In this document: positions 7,925 through 16,020 of the stretch, piece by piece
Layout: each line of letters begins with the position of its first letter
Position numbering within the stretch: position 1 is the stretch's first letter
Source: Nonomuraea rhizosphaerae
GTDB taxonomy: Bacteria > Actinomycetota > Actinomycetes > Streptosporangiales > Streptosporangiaceae
Assembly: GCF_019396405.1 (NCBI RefSeq)
Contig: NZ_JAHKRL010000044.1
Span: 1-38,858, forward strand
Direction of reading: 5' to 3'
DNA length: 38,858 nt
Notes under the pieces: model-generated
Seen by the model: the letters and a program-made list of their open reading frames with translations, nothing else
The model's database searches: none
Told to the model about the DNA's origin: nothing
Program-made: the position numbers and the translations under genes

Positions 7925-8893
7925 ATGGCAAAGGCGATCGAACAACCCGTTCCCGGCATCACGGTCGGCCACGCTCTCCTCGCGCGCTCCAAAGGCGCGG
8001 CCCAGTCGGTGGACAAGATCGTTCACGACGGCGACACGATCAACATCGCGGCCGACGGCAACTTCGGCGTGCGCTTCCTGGGCGTCGACGCCCCCGAGGT
8101 CAGCTTCGAGCTGCCCCGCAACCCCGACTTCCCCGACTTCCCCAAGGGCTTCGTCCCCATCGAGAACCCGGCCTGGACGACGTTCCTCACCGACCCGTTC
8201 GAGAAGGGCTACCCGGACCTGACGCTGCGCGCGGCCCTGCACGCGTACTTGCTGACCAGGCTGGGCCCGCTCGCCGCGGCCAACCACGCGGCCCACGCGG
8301 CGCCGGCCACGCAGGCGCTCAGGACGATGATGAAGCTCGACATCACCGAGCAGGGCCTCACCGACGAGACGTTCAAGATCAGGCTGGCCTTCGCGCACGA
8401 GATCCTCGACAGGTACGGCCGGCTGCTCTGCTACGTCAACCGCGACCAGCACGAGAAGCCCCGCCCGGACCCGTACAACGAGCGGCTGCTGGCGGCCGGG
8501 CACGTGGTCCCCTACTTCATCTGGCCCAACGTGGACCCCTTCGTCCGGCAGGAGGGGCGGCTGTTCGACGCGGTGCCCCCGCCGGGCGGCGCCAGGAGGA
8601 TCGCCGAGGCGGGCGCGCTGGGCCGGGCCAGGGCCGCCGTGCGACGGGCCAGGGAGGGCGGCCTGGGCCTCTGGGACCACGCGAACCCGCTCATGCTGCT
8701 GCCGTTCGAGCTGCGCTTCCTGGCCCAGCGCCGGGCGCCCGACCGCTACGTCCTCGACCTGTCGGACAACGCCAGGGAGCTGCTGCACCCGCAGAGCTAC
8801 TTCCGCGTCCCGAACGCCGAGGACCGGCTGTACGTCAACGCCGAGCACGCCCCGCTCTTCCACGAGAAGGGCTGGTCCGTTCCGCCGCTCTGA
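7925..8893 (+). CDS. Staphylococcal-nuclease-fold protein with insertion
   Basis: A 322-residue protein with an SNase/TNase core. DGDT is at 35-38. VRFLGVDAPE at 49-58 holds Arg50, Asp55 and Glu58, matching Arg35, Asp40 and Glu43 of staphylococcal nuclease, and DRYGR at 162-166 supplies the equivalent of Arg87. The catalytic set is therefore complete, yet Glu58 and Arg166 are 108 residues apart instead of 44, so about 64 residues are inserted. A C-terminal extension of about 120 residues follows (YFIWPNVDPF onward). No signal peptide is visible, so action inside the cell is likely. ATG 7925 is preferred; an in-frame GTG lies at 7895. Confidence 0.8.
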   Translation: MAKAIEQPVPGITVGHALLARSKGAAQSVDKIVHDGDTINIAADGNFGVRFLGVDAPEVSFELPRNPDFPDFPKGFVPIENPAWTTFLTDPFEKGYPDLTLRAALHAYLLTRLGPLAAANHAAHAAPATQALRTMMKLDITEQGLTDETFKIRLAFAHEILDRYGRLLCYVNRDQHEKPRPDPYNERLLAAGHVVPYFIWPNVDPFVRQEGRLFDAVPPPGGARRIAEAGALGRARAAVRRAREGGLGLWDHANPLMLLPFELRFLAQRRAPDRYVLDLSDNARELLHPQSYFRVPNAEDRLYVNAEHAPLFHEKGWSVPPL

Positions 8894-8919
8894 GAAGGGT
8901 GGGGTTAGCCCCACCCTTC
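8894..8919 (+). terminator. Hairpin terminator
   Basis: An 11-bp perfect stem (GAAGGGTGGGG with CCCCACCCTTC) and the loop TTAG begin right after the nuclease stop codon. There is no T tract, as is common in actinomycetes. Confidence 0.8.
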
Positions 8920-8961
8920 AGGCGGACACCAGGCCCATTCCGCGTACCCCCCGCTGGTCAA

Positions 8962-8967
8962 TACGGT
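8962..8967 (+). promoter_or_regulatory. Leaderless -10 box of the histidine-kinase operon
   Basis: TACGGT is followed by 7 nt and then ATG 8975. No ribosome binding site is present. Confidence 0.5.
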
Positions 8968-8974
8968 TGCAGAC

Positions 8975-10135
8975 ATGAAAGTCCCCCGCCCGTGGTCGGC
9001 ACGCGCCTGGCTCGACACGGCGCATGTCGTGATCGGGCTGCCCGTCGGCATGGCGCTCGCCGGGCTGACCGTCGTGTCGATCGCCCTCCCGCCGTTGCTC
9101 CGCCGCGGCCTGCCGATCTACACGCGGGTGCAGCGCTCCCGCTTCGAGGCGTTCCTGGGCGCGCGCATCCCGCCGGCGCTCTCGCCGATCACCTGGGGCA
9201 ATCGCGCCACCTGGCGGCAGGTCGGCTACCACCTGCTCTCGCCGTGGGTGGGGCTGGCCGGGGCGTTCCTGGTCGCGGCGGTGTGGTCGGCGGCGGTGGT
9301 CGGGCTGACGGCGTTCGTGCAGCCGGCGTTGCAGCCGCCGCCGCAGGAGTTCCTGTTCGACCTGCGCAACCCGATGGTGGCCTCGATCTACGTGGCCGTC
9401 GGGGCCGTGCTGCTGCTCGTCGCGCCGATCCTGGCCAGGGGGATGGCCCACCTCGACCTGGCGGTGGCGCGCACGCTGCTCGGGCCCAGCCGCCACGAGC
9501 TGAGCCGGCGGATCGAGACGCTGAACGAGAGCCGCGCGGGCGTGATCGACGCGGCCGACGCCGAGCGGCGGCGCATCGAGCGAGACCTGCACGACGGCGC
9601 CCAGCAGCGGCTCGTCTCCCTGGCCATGAACCTCGGGCTGGCCCGTGCCACCCTCACCGACCTGCCCGAGCCCGCCCGCGAGGCGCTCGAACAGGCACAC
9701 GAGGAGGCCAAGCAGGCGCTCAAGGAGCTGCGCGACTTCGTCCGCGGCCTGCATCCCGCCGTGCTCAACGACCAGGGGCTGGACGCGGCGCTCTCCGGCG
9801 TCGCCGCCCGCGCCCCCTTCCCGGTGCGCCTGCACGTCGACATCGAGCGGCGCGCCTCCCCGACCATCGAGGCGGTGGCGTTCTTCATCGTGTCGGAGGC
9901 GCTGACCAACATCGCCAAGCACGCGGCGGCCACCAAGGCCGAGGTCAGCGTGGTGCGCGAGCGCGGGCGGCTGCGGCTGCTCGTCTTCGACGACGGCTGC
10001 GGCGGGGCCGCGCTCGACGGCGGCACGGGGCTGCGCGGCCTGGTCCAGCGGGTCGACTCGGTCGACGGGACGCTGCACCTGTCCAGCCCGCTCGGCGGCC
10101 CGACGACGATCGAGGTGGACCTGCCGTGCGAGTAG
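8975..10135 (+). CDS. NarL-type sensor histidine kinase
   Basis: A 386-residue membrane kinase. The N-terminal sensor region has hydrophobic segments at about 18-40, 93-115 and 135-157 and resembles the putative-sensor domain common in actinomycete NarL-type kinases. HisKA_3 follows with the phosphoacceptor His206 in IERDLHDGAQQRLVSLAMNL, then a compact HATPase with N-box EALTNIAKHAA near 310-320 and FDDGCGG near 340. The partner is the response regulator 79 bp downstream, followed by a surface protein, which suggests an envelope signal. The signal itself cannot be read. Confidence 0.92.
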   Translation: MKVPRPWSARAWLDTAHVVIGLPVGMALAGLTVVSIALPPLLRRGLPIYTRVQRSRFEAFLGARIPPALSPITWGNRATWRQVGYHLLSPWVGLAGAFLVAAVWSAAVVGLTAFVQPALQPPPQEFLFDLRNPMVASIYVAVGAVLLLVAPILARGMAHLDLAVARTLLGPSRHELSRRIETLNESRAGVIDAADAERRRIERDLHDGAQQRLVSLAMNLGLARATLTDLPEPAREALEQAHEEAKQALKELRDFVRGLHPAVLNDQGLDAALSGVAARAPFPVRLHVDIERRASPTIEAVAFFIVSEALTNIAKHAAATKAEVSVVRERGRLRLLVFDDGCGGAALDGGTGLRGLVQRVDSVDGTLHLSSPLGGPTTIEVDLPCE

Positions 10136-10224
10136 CCCACCCCGGTCCGCTGACACCCGGCGTCATGACGCCCGACGTGACGATGCCCGACGTGATGACG
10201 AACGTGGAGATGATGTGCGAGTAG
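10126..10224 (+). repeat. Direct repeat bounding an 89-bp junction insertion
   Basis: GTGCGAGTAG occurs at 10126-10135, as the last codons of the kinase, and again at 10215-10224, as the first bases of the response regulator. The copies are 89 bp apart. Between them are three 15-bp units (10165, 10180 and 10195) around ATGACGCCCGACGTG. The pattern suggests that kinase and regulator once overlapped by 10 bp and were pushed apart. Confidence 0.8.
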
Positions 10225-10868
10225 TGCTGGCCGAAGACTCCGTGCTGCTGCGCGAGGGCCTCATCCGGCTCCTCGACGCCGCCGGGATGCGGGTGGTGGC
10301 GGCCGTCGACGAGGCCGAGGGCCTGCTGCGCGCCGCCGAGGAGCACCGCCCCGAGCTGGTGGTCACGGACGTGCGGATGCCGCCCACGCACACCGACGAG
10401 GGCCTGCGGGCGGCTCTCGTGCTGCGCCGCGAGCACCCCGAGATGCCGGTGCTGGTCCTGTCCCAGTACGTGGAGGAGCGCTACGCGGCCCGGCTGCTGG
10501 CCTCCTCCAGCGGCGGCGTCGGCTACCTGCTCAAGGACCGGGTGGCCGACGTGACGGACTTCATCGACGCCCTGCGCAGGGTGGCGGCGGGCGGCACCGC
10601 GCTGGACCCCGAGGTCGTCTCCCAGCTCCTGCTGCGCGGCCACAGCGACCCCCTGGACCGGCTGACGCCCCGGGAGGGCGAGGTGCTCAAGCTGATGGCC
10701 GAGGGCCGCTCCAACGCCGGCATCGGCCAGGAGCTGGTGCTCAGCGAGGGCGCGGTGGGCAAGCACATCGGCAACATCTTCGCCAAGCTCGACCTGTCCC
10801 CGGCCGAGGGCGATCACCGCAGGGTCCTGGCCGTCCTGCAGTTCCTCAAGATCAGGAGCCTGTCATGA
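10215..10868 (+). CDS. NarL/FixJ-family response regulator
   Basis: A 217-residue regulator. The receiver is at 1-120 with acidic residues E7 and D8, phosphoacceptor Asp52 (VVTDVRMP), Ser83 of VLSQY and Lys107 (YLLKDR); all the switch residues are present. The LuxR-type helix-turn-helix spans about 145-210 (LTPREGEVLKLMAEGRSNAGIGQ). Start GTG 10215 gives MRVVLAEDS, the normal family beginning. Its stop overlaps the next ATG (ATGA at 10865-10868). It is the cognate regulator of the kinase upstream. Confidence 0.93.
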   Translation: MRVVLAEDSVLLREGLIRLLDAAGMRVVAAVDEAEGLLRAAEEHRPELVVTDVRMPPTHTDEGLRAALVLRREHPEMPVLVLSQYVEERYAARLLASSSGGVGYLLKDRVADVTDFIDALRRVAAGGTALDPEVVSQLLLRGHSDPLDRLTPREGEVLKLMAEGRSNAGIGQELVLSEGAVGKHIGNIFAKLDLSPAEGDHRRVLAVLQFLKIRSLS

Positions 10869-11635
10869 GGGCCTTGTGGCTGATCTCGGGCGCCTTGGCG
10901 ACGGTGTTCGCGCTGCTGCTGGGCACGGGGCTGCTCTGGGCCGGTTTCGCCAAGGCCCGGCCGCCGACCGAGTACACCCGCAGGGTCATCCCGTTCAAGC
11001 TGTCGGAGCTGCGCCTGATGACAGGAGCGGGCGGCGTGAACGTGATGATCGCGGCGGGCGAGGCGGGCGAGCTGGTCCTGGAGCGGTCGCTGCGCTGGTC
11101 GGAGCAGCGGCCGACGGTCGACGAGCCCTGGGACGGCAAGACGCTCACGCTCGACGCGTCCTGCCCCGACACGCACAGGGAGCAGCCGCCGATCTGCGAC
11201 GCCGACTACACCCTGTTCGTGCCCATGGAGACCGACATCGAGGCGACGTCGGTCAACGGCCTCATCAGCGTCAACAGCCTCTACGGCGACGTCACGCTGA
11301 CGTCGGAGTCCGGCGACCTGGAGGTGTCCGACGCGACGGGCACCGTGCACGTCAGGAGCGGCTCGGGCAGCGTCCGCGGCAGGCAGCTGACCAGCGCCCA
11401 GACGGACGTGGAGACCGGCTCGGGCCGGGTCGACCTGTCCTTCGACGCGGCGCCGACGAAGGTCCGCGCGGTCGTCAGGACCAAGGGGAACGTCTCCCTG
11501 ATGCTCCCCCACGGCCCCTACGACGTGACGGCGGAGGCCAAGGAGTCCGAGATCACCGTCGACAAGGACCCCACTTCACCAAGAAAGGTGATCATTGACG
11601 CGAAAAGGGGCTTCGCACTGGTCTGGGGGATCTGA
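10865..11635 (+). CDS. DUF4097-like membrane-anchored beta-repeat protein
   Basis: A 256-residue protein with one N-terminal membrane segment (about 4-27) and an extracellular part of repeating short beta strands (SVNGLISVNSLYGDVTLTSE, SGDLEVSDATG, VHVRSGSGSV, VETGSGRVDLSF). This is the pattern of DUF4097/putative-adhesin proteins. Two cysteines (SCPDT, PICDAD) could form a disulfide. ATGA overlap with the response regulator places it third in the two-component operon, as target or as accessory sensor. Function is unknown. Confidence 0.8.
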   Translation: MRALWLISGALATVFALLLGTGLLWAGFAKARPPTEYTRRVIPFKLSELRLMTGAGGVNVMIAAGEAGELVLERSLRWSEQRPTVDEPWDGKTLTLDASCPDTHREQPPICDADYTLFVPMETDIEATSVNGLISVNSLYGDVTLTSESGDLEVSDATGTVHVRSGSGSVRGRQLTSAQTDVETGSGRVDLSFDAAPTKVRAVVRTKGNVSLMLPHGPYDVTAEAKESEITVDKDPTSPRKVIIDAKRGFALVWGI

Positions 11636-11697
11636 CGAGCAGGACGGGGATCCCGGTACCCGCTGATGGACATCTGTTTACTCCGGTGACTCGTTGG

Positions 11698-11703
11698 TAA
11701 GTT
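11698..11703 (+). promoter_or_regulatory. Leaderless -10 box of the ilvG-like gene
   Basis: TAAGTT is followed by 7 nt and then ATG 11711. Confidence 0.5.
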
Positions 11704-11710
11704 CCCGGGC

Positions 11711-13357
11711 ATGGAGTCTGCGAAGCATGCCGGTGACGCCGCTGTCGCCGTGTCCAAGGCCTATGGTGTCGAGACGATGTTCACGCTGTCGGGAGGGCAC
11801 GTCTTCCCGCTCTACGACGGCGCCGTGCACGAGGGCATGCGCATCCTCGACGTGCGCCATGAGCAGAGCGCCGTGTTCGCCGCGGAGGCGACGGCCCGGT
11901 TGACCAGGAAACCGGGGCTGGCCGTCCTGACCGCGGGGCCCGGCATCACCAACGGCGTGAGCGGGGTCGCGACCGCGCACTTCAACGGCTCCCCGGTGGT
12001 CGTCATGGGCGGGCGGGCGCCGCGTTCGCGCTGGGGCAGCGGGGCGTTGCAGGAGATGGACCACCCGCCGCTGCTCGGCCCGATCACCAAGCTGGCGTTC
12101 ACCGCGACCGGGGCCGACTCGATCGGCCAGGACGTGGAGATGGCCTTCCGCACCGCCGTCGCGCCGCACCGGGGGCCGGTCTTCCTCGACTACTACATGG
12201 ACGACCTGTTCGCGGCCTCGCCCGAGCACCACGTCGAGACGCAGTCCCCCTCGCCGCTCGAACCCGACCCCGACAGCCTGCGCGCCATCGCCAGGCTGCT
12301 CGCCGAGGCCGAGCGCCCGGTGCTGGTGTACGGGTCGGACGTGTGGATGGACCGGGCCGAGGAGGCCGCCCGCGACTTCGCCGAGAACTGGCGGCTACCG
12401 GTCATCCCCAACGGCCAGGGCCGCGGCATCCTGCCCGCCGGGCACGAGCTGCTCGTCACCCGCGCCCGCGGCCAGGCCTTCGCCCAGGCCGACCTGGTCA
12501 TCGTGGTCGGCACGCCGCTCGACTTCCGGCTCGGTTACGGCTGGTTCGGCGGCAAGCAGGGCGCCGCGCCCGCCAAGGTCGTGCACATCGCCGACGCGCC
12601 GTCGCAGCTGTCCACGCACGCCGAGACGGTCGCCTCCGCCGCCGGCGACCTGTCCGTGGTGCTCTGGGGCCTCGGCACGGCCTGCGGCGACGCGGGCGTC
12701 AAGCCCACCGCGTACGCGGACTGGCTGTCGCGGCTGTCGCAGGCCGCGGCCAAGGCGATCGCCGACGACGCCGGCCTGCTGGCCGCCGACTCCGACCCGA
12801 TCCACCCGATGCGCATCTACGGCGAGCTGGCCAAGGTGCTGGCCGACGACGCCGTGGTGATCGGCGACGGCGGCGACTTCGTCTCGTACGCGGGCAAGTA
12901 CGTCGAGCCGAAGCAGCCCGGCAACTGGCTCGACCCCGGCCCCTACGGCTGCCTCGGCACCGGTCTCGGCTACGCCATGGCGGCCCGCCTGGCCCGGCCG
13001 TCGTCGCAGGTGGTGCTGCTGCTCGGCGACGGCGCGGCCGGGTTCTCGCTCATGGACGCCGACTCGCTCGTGCGCCACGGCCTGCCGGTCGTCATGATCT
13101 GCGGCAACAACGGCATCTGGGGGCTGGAGAAGCACCCCATGCAGATGCTGTACGGCTACGACGTGGCCGCCGAGCTGCAGCCGCAGTGCCGTTACGACCA
13201 GGTGGTGACGGCGCTGGGCGGCGGCGGCGAGCTGGTCACCCAGCCGTCGGAGATCGGTCCCGCGCTGCGTCGCGCGTTCGACTCCGGCGTGCCGTACATG
13301 GTGAACATCGCCACCGACCCGCAGGTCGCCTACCCTCGCGCGACCAGCGGCATCTGA
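11711..13357 (+). CDS. ilvG: Acetolactate-synthase-like ThDP enzyme
   Basis: A 548-residue thiamine-diphosphate enzyme. The N-terminal PYR domain has the catalytic Glu51 in RHEQSA. A central domain (about 190-320) follows, then the PP domain with GDGAAG at 439 onward and NN at 466-467, which bind Mg-ThDP. Length and motifs match the actinobacterial IlvG branch (M. tuberculosis Rv1820 type). True acetolactate synthase joins two pyruvates for branched-chain amino acids, but orphans like this one, with no regulatory subunit nearby, may use other 2-keto acids. It is monocistronic between a two-component operon and a convergent kinase. Confidence 0.8.
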   Translation: MESAKHAGDAAVAVSKAYGVETMFTLSGGHVFPLYDGAVHEGMRILDVRHEQSAVFAAEATARLTRKPGLAVLTAGPGITNGVSGVATAHFNGSPVVVMGGRAPRSRWGSGALQEMDHPPLLGPITKLAFTATGADSIGQDVEMAFRTAVAPHRGPVFLDYYMDDLFAASPEHHVETQSPSPLEPDPDSLRAIARLLAEAERPVLVYGSDVWMDRAEEAARDFAENWRLPVIPNGQGRGILPAGHELLVTRARGQAFAQADLVIVVGTPLDFRLGYGWFGGKQGAAPAKVVHIADAPSQLSTHAETVASAAGDLSVVLWGLGTACGDAGVKPTAYADWLSRLSQAAAKAIADDAGLLAADSDPIHPMRIYGELAKVLADDAVVIGDGGDFVSYAGKYVEPKQPGNWLDPGPYGCLGTGLGYAMAARLARPSSQVVLLLGDGAAGFSLMDADSLVRHGLPVVMICGNNGIWGLEKHPMQMLYGYDVAAELQPQCRYDQVVTALGGGGELVTQPSEIGPALRRAFDSGVPYMVNIATDPQVAYPRATSGI

Positions 13358-13384
13358 CGTAGATCGGCGACGGCCCCGCCCCGG

Positions 13385-15091
13385 CTACCGCGCCCCGCCG
13401 AGCGTCGGCGTGGGCGTCGGGGTGGGCGAGGGCGGGCAGGGGCCGCCGTCGACGACGACGATCTTGACCGGCTTGTTCACCGGGTGCCACGTGCCCCCGT
13501 CGGGGAACGACTGACCGATGCGGCCGCAGGCCTTCCCGCCCGCCTCAGGGGTGGTCTGGTCGTCGACCCTGATCTGGAAGCCCACCGCCTGCAGGCGCTG
13601 GGTGGCCGCGGCGAACGGCAGGTCCAGCAGGCTCGGCACCTGCTTCTTCTTGATCGTGGGGGTCGGCGACGGCGACGGGCTCTTCGTCGAAGGCGTGGAG
13701 GAGGGCGTGGAAGGCGTCGCCTCCGGGGTCTCCTCCTCCGTCGGTTCCACGGTCGGCTTGGTGATGGTCGGCTCGTGCGTGGTCGGCCTGGGCTTGGGGC
13801 GCTTGGTCCGGGTCGTCGGGGTGGCCGAGACGATGGGCGTGGAGTTGGCCACGTCGCTCGTGCCGCTGGTCGGCTGGTCGCTCGGGTCGTCGTTCGCCAT
13901 GCCCGTCAGCGCGACCGCGCCGGCGCCCGCGCCGAGCACGACCGCGGCCACGATCCCGGCGATGAGGCCGCCTCTGCGGGGCGCCTTCGCGCCGCCCGCG
14001 CGCCGGCCGCCCTGTCGCGGCCCGGCCATCGTCGTGGCGTCGGGGCCCCCTGGCTGCGGGCCTGACTGGTACTGGCTCGGCCCGTACTGGCCGGTCTGAT
14101 GCGGGCTCGTCTGGTAGGAGCCCGTCTGGTACGAGGCTGCCTGGTGCGCCCCGGTCTGGTACTGGTGCGCGCCGGTGGGCGGCGGGCCGGCCTGCTGGGA
14201 ACCCGTCGGGTACCCCTCCATCGGCTGGGCCATGGTGGCGCCGGTGGACGGCGCGACCGGCTCGGCCGGCGGCACCTCGCCCGCCGCGATCATGCGGGCG
14301 GTGTCGCTCATCGCCTTGGCGGTCGGGTAGCGGGCCAGCGGGTCCTTCTGCAGCGCCCGCTCGACCAGCGCGCGCACGGGCGCCGGGACGTCGGGCGGCA
14401 GTGGCGGCGGGGCCTCGCGGATGTGCTTGAGCGCGATGGTGACGGCGCTGTCGCCGTCGAACGGCCGCTGCCCCACCAGGCACTCGTAGGCCACCACGCC
14501 GAGCGCGTACGTGTCGACGGCGGGCGTCACGGGGGCGCCTTCGGCCTGCTCGGGCGCGCAGTAGGCGGCGGTGCCGAGCACCATGCCGGCGTCGGTGAGC
14601 CGGCTGGCCACGTCGGAGCGGGCGATGCCGAAGTCGGTCAGCACGAGCGTGCCGTCGCGCTGGACCAGCAGGTTGCCCGGCTTCACGTCACGGTGCACGA
14701 TCCCCTGTTCGTGCACGGCGTGGAGCGCGGAGGCGGCCTGCGCGATCAGCTCCATGGCGGGCTGCGGCGGGATGCGGCCCAGCCGTCCCAGCAGCTTGTC
14801 GAGCGGCTCCCCGTCGACGAACTTCATCACCAGGTAGACGGTGTCGCCGCTGACGCCGTAGTCGTAGACGTCGACGACACCTGGGTGGTTGATCGTCGCC
14901 ATCGCCCTGGCCTCGGCCTGGAACCGCGCGACGAACCCGGGGTCGTCCATGCGCCCGGGCAGCAGCACCTTGACGGCGACGGTGCGCGCCAGCACGATGT
15001 CCTCGCCCCGCCACACCTCGCCCATGCCACCGGCGCCGATGCGGGTGTCCAGGCGATACCGCCCCGCCAGCGTCGTTCCTTGGGCTACCAT
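13385..15091 (-). CDS. PASTA-type serine/threonine protein kinase
   Basis: A 568-residue transmembrane kinase of the PknB family. The kinase domain is at about 10-275 with GAGGMGEV, Lys41, HRDVKPGN (Asp135), DFG 153-155 and APE 179-181. A Gln/Tyr/Thr-rich juxtamembrane linker (295-350) repeats QTG and YQ motifs. A membrane helix lies at about 376-397, then a Pro/Thr/Ser-rich stalk and a single PASTA domain near 485-545 that should face the cell wall, and a PT-repeat tail. ATG 15091 has GGGGGAG before it; the frame is open further upstream but that part looks non-coding. PASTA domains bind peptidoglycan fragments. Confidence 0.92.
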   Translation of the reverse strand: MVAQGTTLAGRYRLDTRIGAGGMGEVWRGEDIVLARTVAVKVLLPGRMDDPGFVARFQAEARAMATINHPGVVDVYDYGVSGDTVYLVMKFVDGEPLDKLLGRLGRIPPQPAMELIAQAASALHAVHEQGIVHRDVKPGNLLVQRDGTLVLTDFGIARSDVASRLTDAGMVLGTAAYCAPEQAEGAPVTPAVDTYALGVVAYECLVGQRPFDGDSAVTIALKHIREAPPPLPPDVPAPVRALVERALQKDPLARYPTAKAMSDTARMIAAGEVPPAEPVAPSTGATMAQPMEGYPTGSQQAGPPPTGAHQYQTGAHQAASYQTGSYQTSPHQTGQYGPSQYQSGPQPGGPDATTMAGPRQGGRRAGGAKAPRRGGLIAGIVAAVVLGAGAGAVALTGMANDDPSDQPTSGTSDVANSTPIVSATPTTRTKRPKPRPTTHEPTITKPTVEPTEEETPEATPSTPSSTPSTKSPSPSPTPTIKKKQVPSLLDLPFAAATQRLQAVGFQIRVDDQTTPEAGGKACGRIGQSFPDGGTWHPVNKPVKIVVVDGGPCPPSPTPTPTPTLGGAR

Positions 15092-15200
15092 GACTCCCCC
15101 GTTACCCCCTACCTCTACAACCTCTCCCACCCCGTGGGTACTCCAACAAAGCGAACTTGTGTCGCGGTGAGATAACACAGAGGTCACGGAACTTCGAGAG

Positions 15201-15249
15201 TGTACGACTCGCGAGTCCCACATGCCACTTGAATGTCGTTAGTCGTACA
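15201..15249. promoter_or_regulatory. Nested inverted repeats between divergent genes
   Basis: TGTACGACT (15201-15209) is an exact inverted match to AGTCGTACA (15241-15249), with 31 nt between. Inside it the 12-bp palindrome GACTCGCGAGTC lies at 15206-15217. The site is 110 nt from the kinase start and 87 nt from the thioesterase start, so a shared operator is possible. Confidence 0.5.
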
Positions 15250-15322
15250 AACCCTATCCTGCGGCCTTCTGACCGTGCTTGTCCGCGTTTCTGCGAGATC
15301 AGAGGCGTGACAGTGGTCGCAG

Positions 15323-15328
15323 TAGGCT
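15323..15328 (+). promoter_or_regulatory. Leaderless -10 box of the thioesterase gene
   Basis: TAGGCT is followed by 7 nt and then ATG 15336. Confidence 0.5.
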
Positions 15329-15335
15329 GACGGAC

Positions 15336-15716
15336 ATGACGCTCGCACCGGGTCTTCGCTCCCAGTTGCTCATCATGGTCGAGCGGTCGGACACCGCCGA
15401 GAAGATCGGCAGCGGTGACGTCCCCGTGCTCGCCACACCGCGGCTGCTCGCCCTCGCCGAGATGACGACCGTCGCGGCGGTCCGGCCGCACCTCGCCCCC
15501 GGCGAGACGTCGGTCGGCACCAAGGTCGAGCTGGCGCACCTGGCGGCCAGTCCGCTCGGCACCCACGTGGAGATCAGCGCCGAGCTGACCGAGGTGGACG
15601 GCAGGCGGCTGGTCTTCGCCTTCGAGGCCCGCGACAAGCACGCGGTCGTCGGCCGGGGCACGATCGAGCGGGTGGTGGTCGACCGCGCCAAGTTCCTCGA
15701 CCGGGCGAGCCGCTGA
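15336..15716 (+). CDS. FlK-like hot-dog thioesterase
   Basis: A 126-residue single hot-dog domain. Thr34 (ATPRLLALAE), Glu42 (AEMT) and His68 (ELAHLAASP) line up with the Thr42, Glu50 and His76 triad of fluoroacetyl-CoA thioesterase FlK, with a constant offset of 8. It should hydrolyse an acyl-CoA; the substrate is unlikely to be fluoroacetyl-CoA outside specialist strains. ATG 15336 is chosen over earlier in-frame starts because of the leaderless -10 box. A biotin-dependent carboxylase pair lies convergent next to it, so an acyl-CoA link is possible. Confidence 0.82.
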   Translation: MTLAPGLRSQLLIMVERSDTAEKIGSGDVPVLATPRLLALAEMTTVAAVRPHLAPGETSVGTKVELAHLAASPLGTHVEISAELTEVDGRRLVFAFEARDKHAVVGRGTIERVVVDRAKFLDRASR

Positions 15717-15774
15717 TACCACGCGAGCCGGTGAGGCGGGCGAGCCGCTGAAGCGGGGCCGGGCCGGCCGGCAG

Positions 15775-15987
15775 CTATTCGATCACGGCGATCAGGTCGC
15801 CCTCCTGGATCACGTCGCCCTCTTTGACCTTGAGCTGCGCGACCACACCGTCCTCCTCGACCAGCACCGGGATCTCCATCTTCATGGACTCCAGGATGAC
15901 CAGCGTGTCGCCGTCGGTGACGGTGTCGCCCTCCTCGACGACGACCTTCCAGACGTTCGCCACCATCTCCGCGCGTACCTCAGCCAC
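15775..15987 (-). CDS. Small biotin carboxyl carrier protein
   Basis: A 70-residue stand-alone biotinyl domain. The biotinylated lysine is Lys36 in ESMKMEIPV, with the usual flanking Mets. It carries CO2 from a biotin carboxylase to a carboxyltransferase. It is the same size as the mycobacterial TB7.3 protein, which also lies near whiB1 and pdtaS. GTG 15987 is preceded by GGGGAG. It follows the biotin carboxylase gene by 33 nt on the same strand, so the pair form an operon. No carboxyltransferase gene is present. Confidence 0.93.
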   Translation of the reverse strand: MAEVRAEMVANVWKVVVEEGDTVTDGDTLVILESMKMEIPVLVEEDGVVAQLKVKEGDVIQEGDLIAVIE

Positions 15988-16020
15988 AGCGACTCCCCTC
16001 TATCCGATGAACCAACAATG

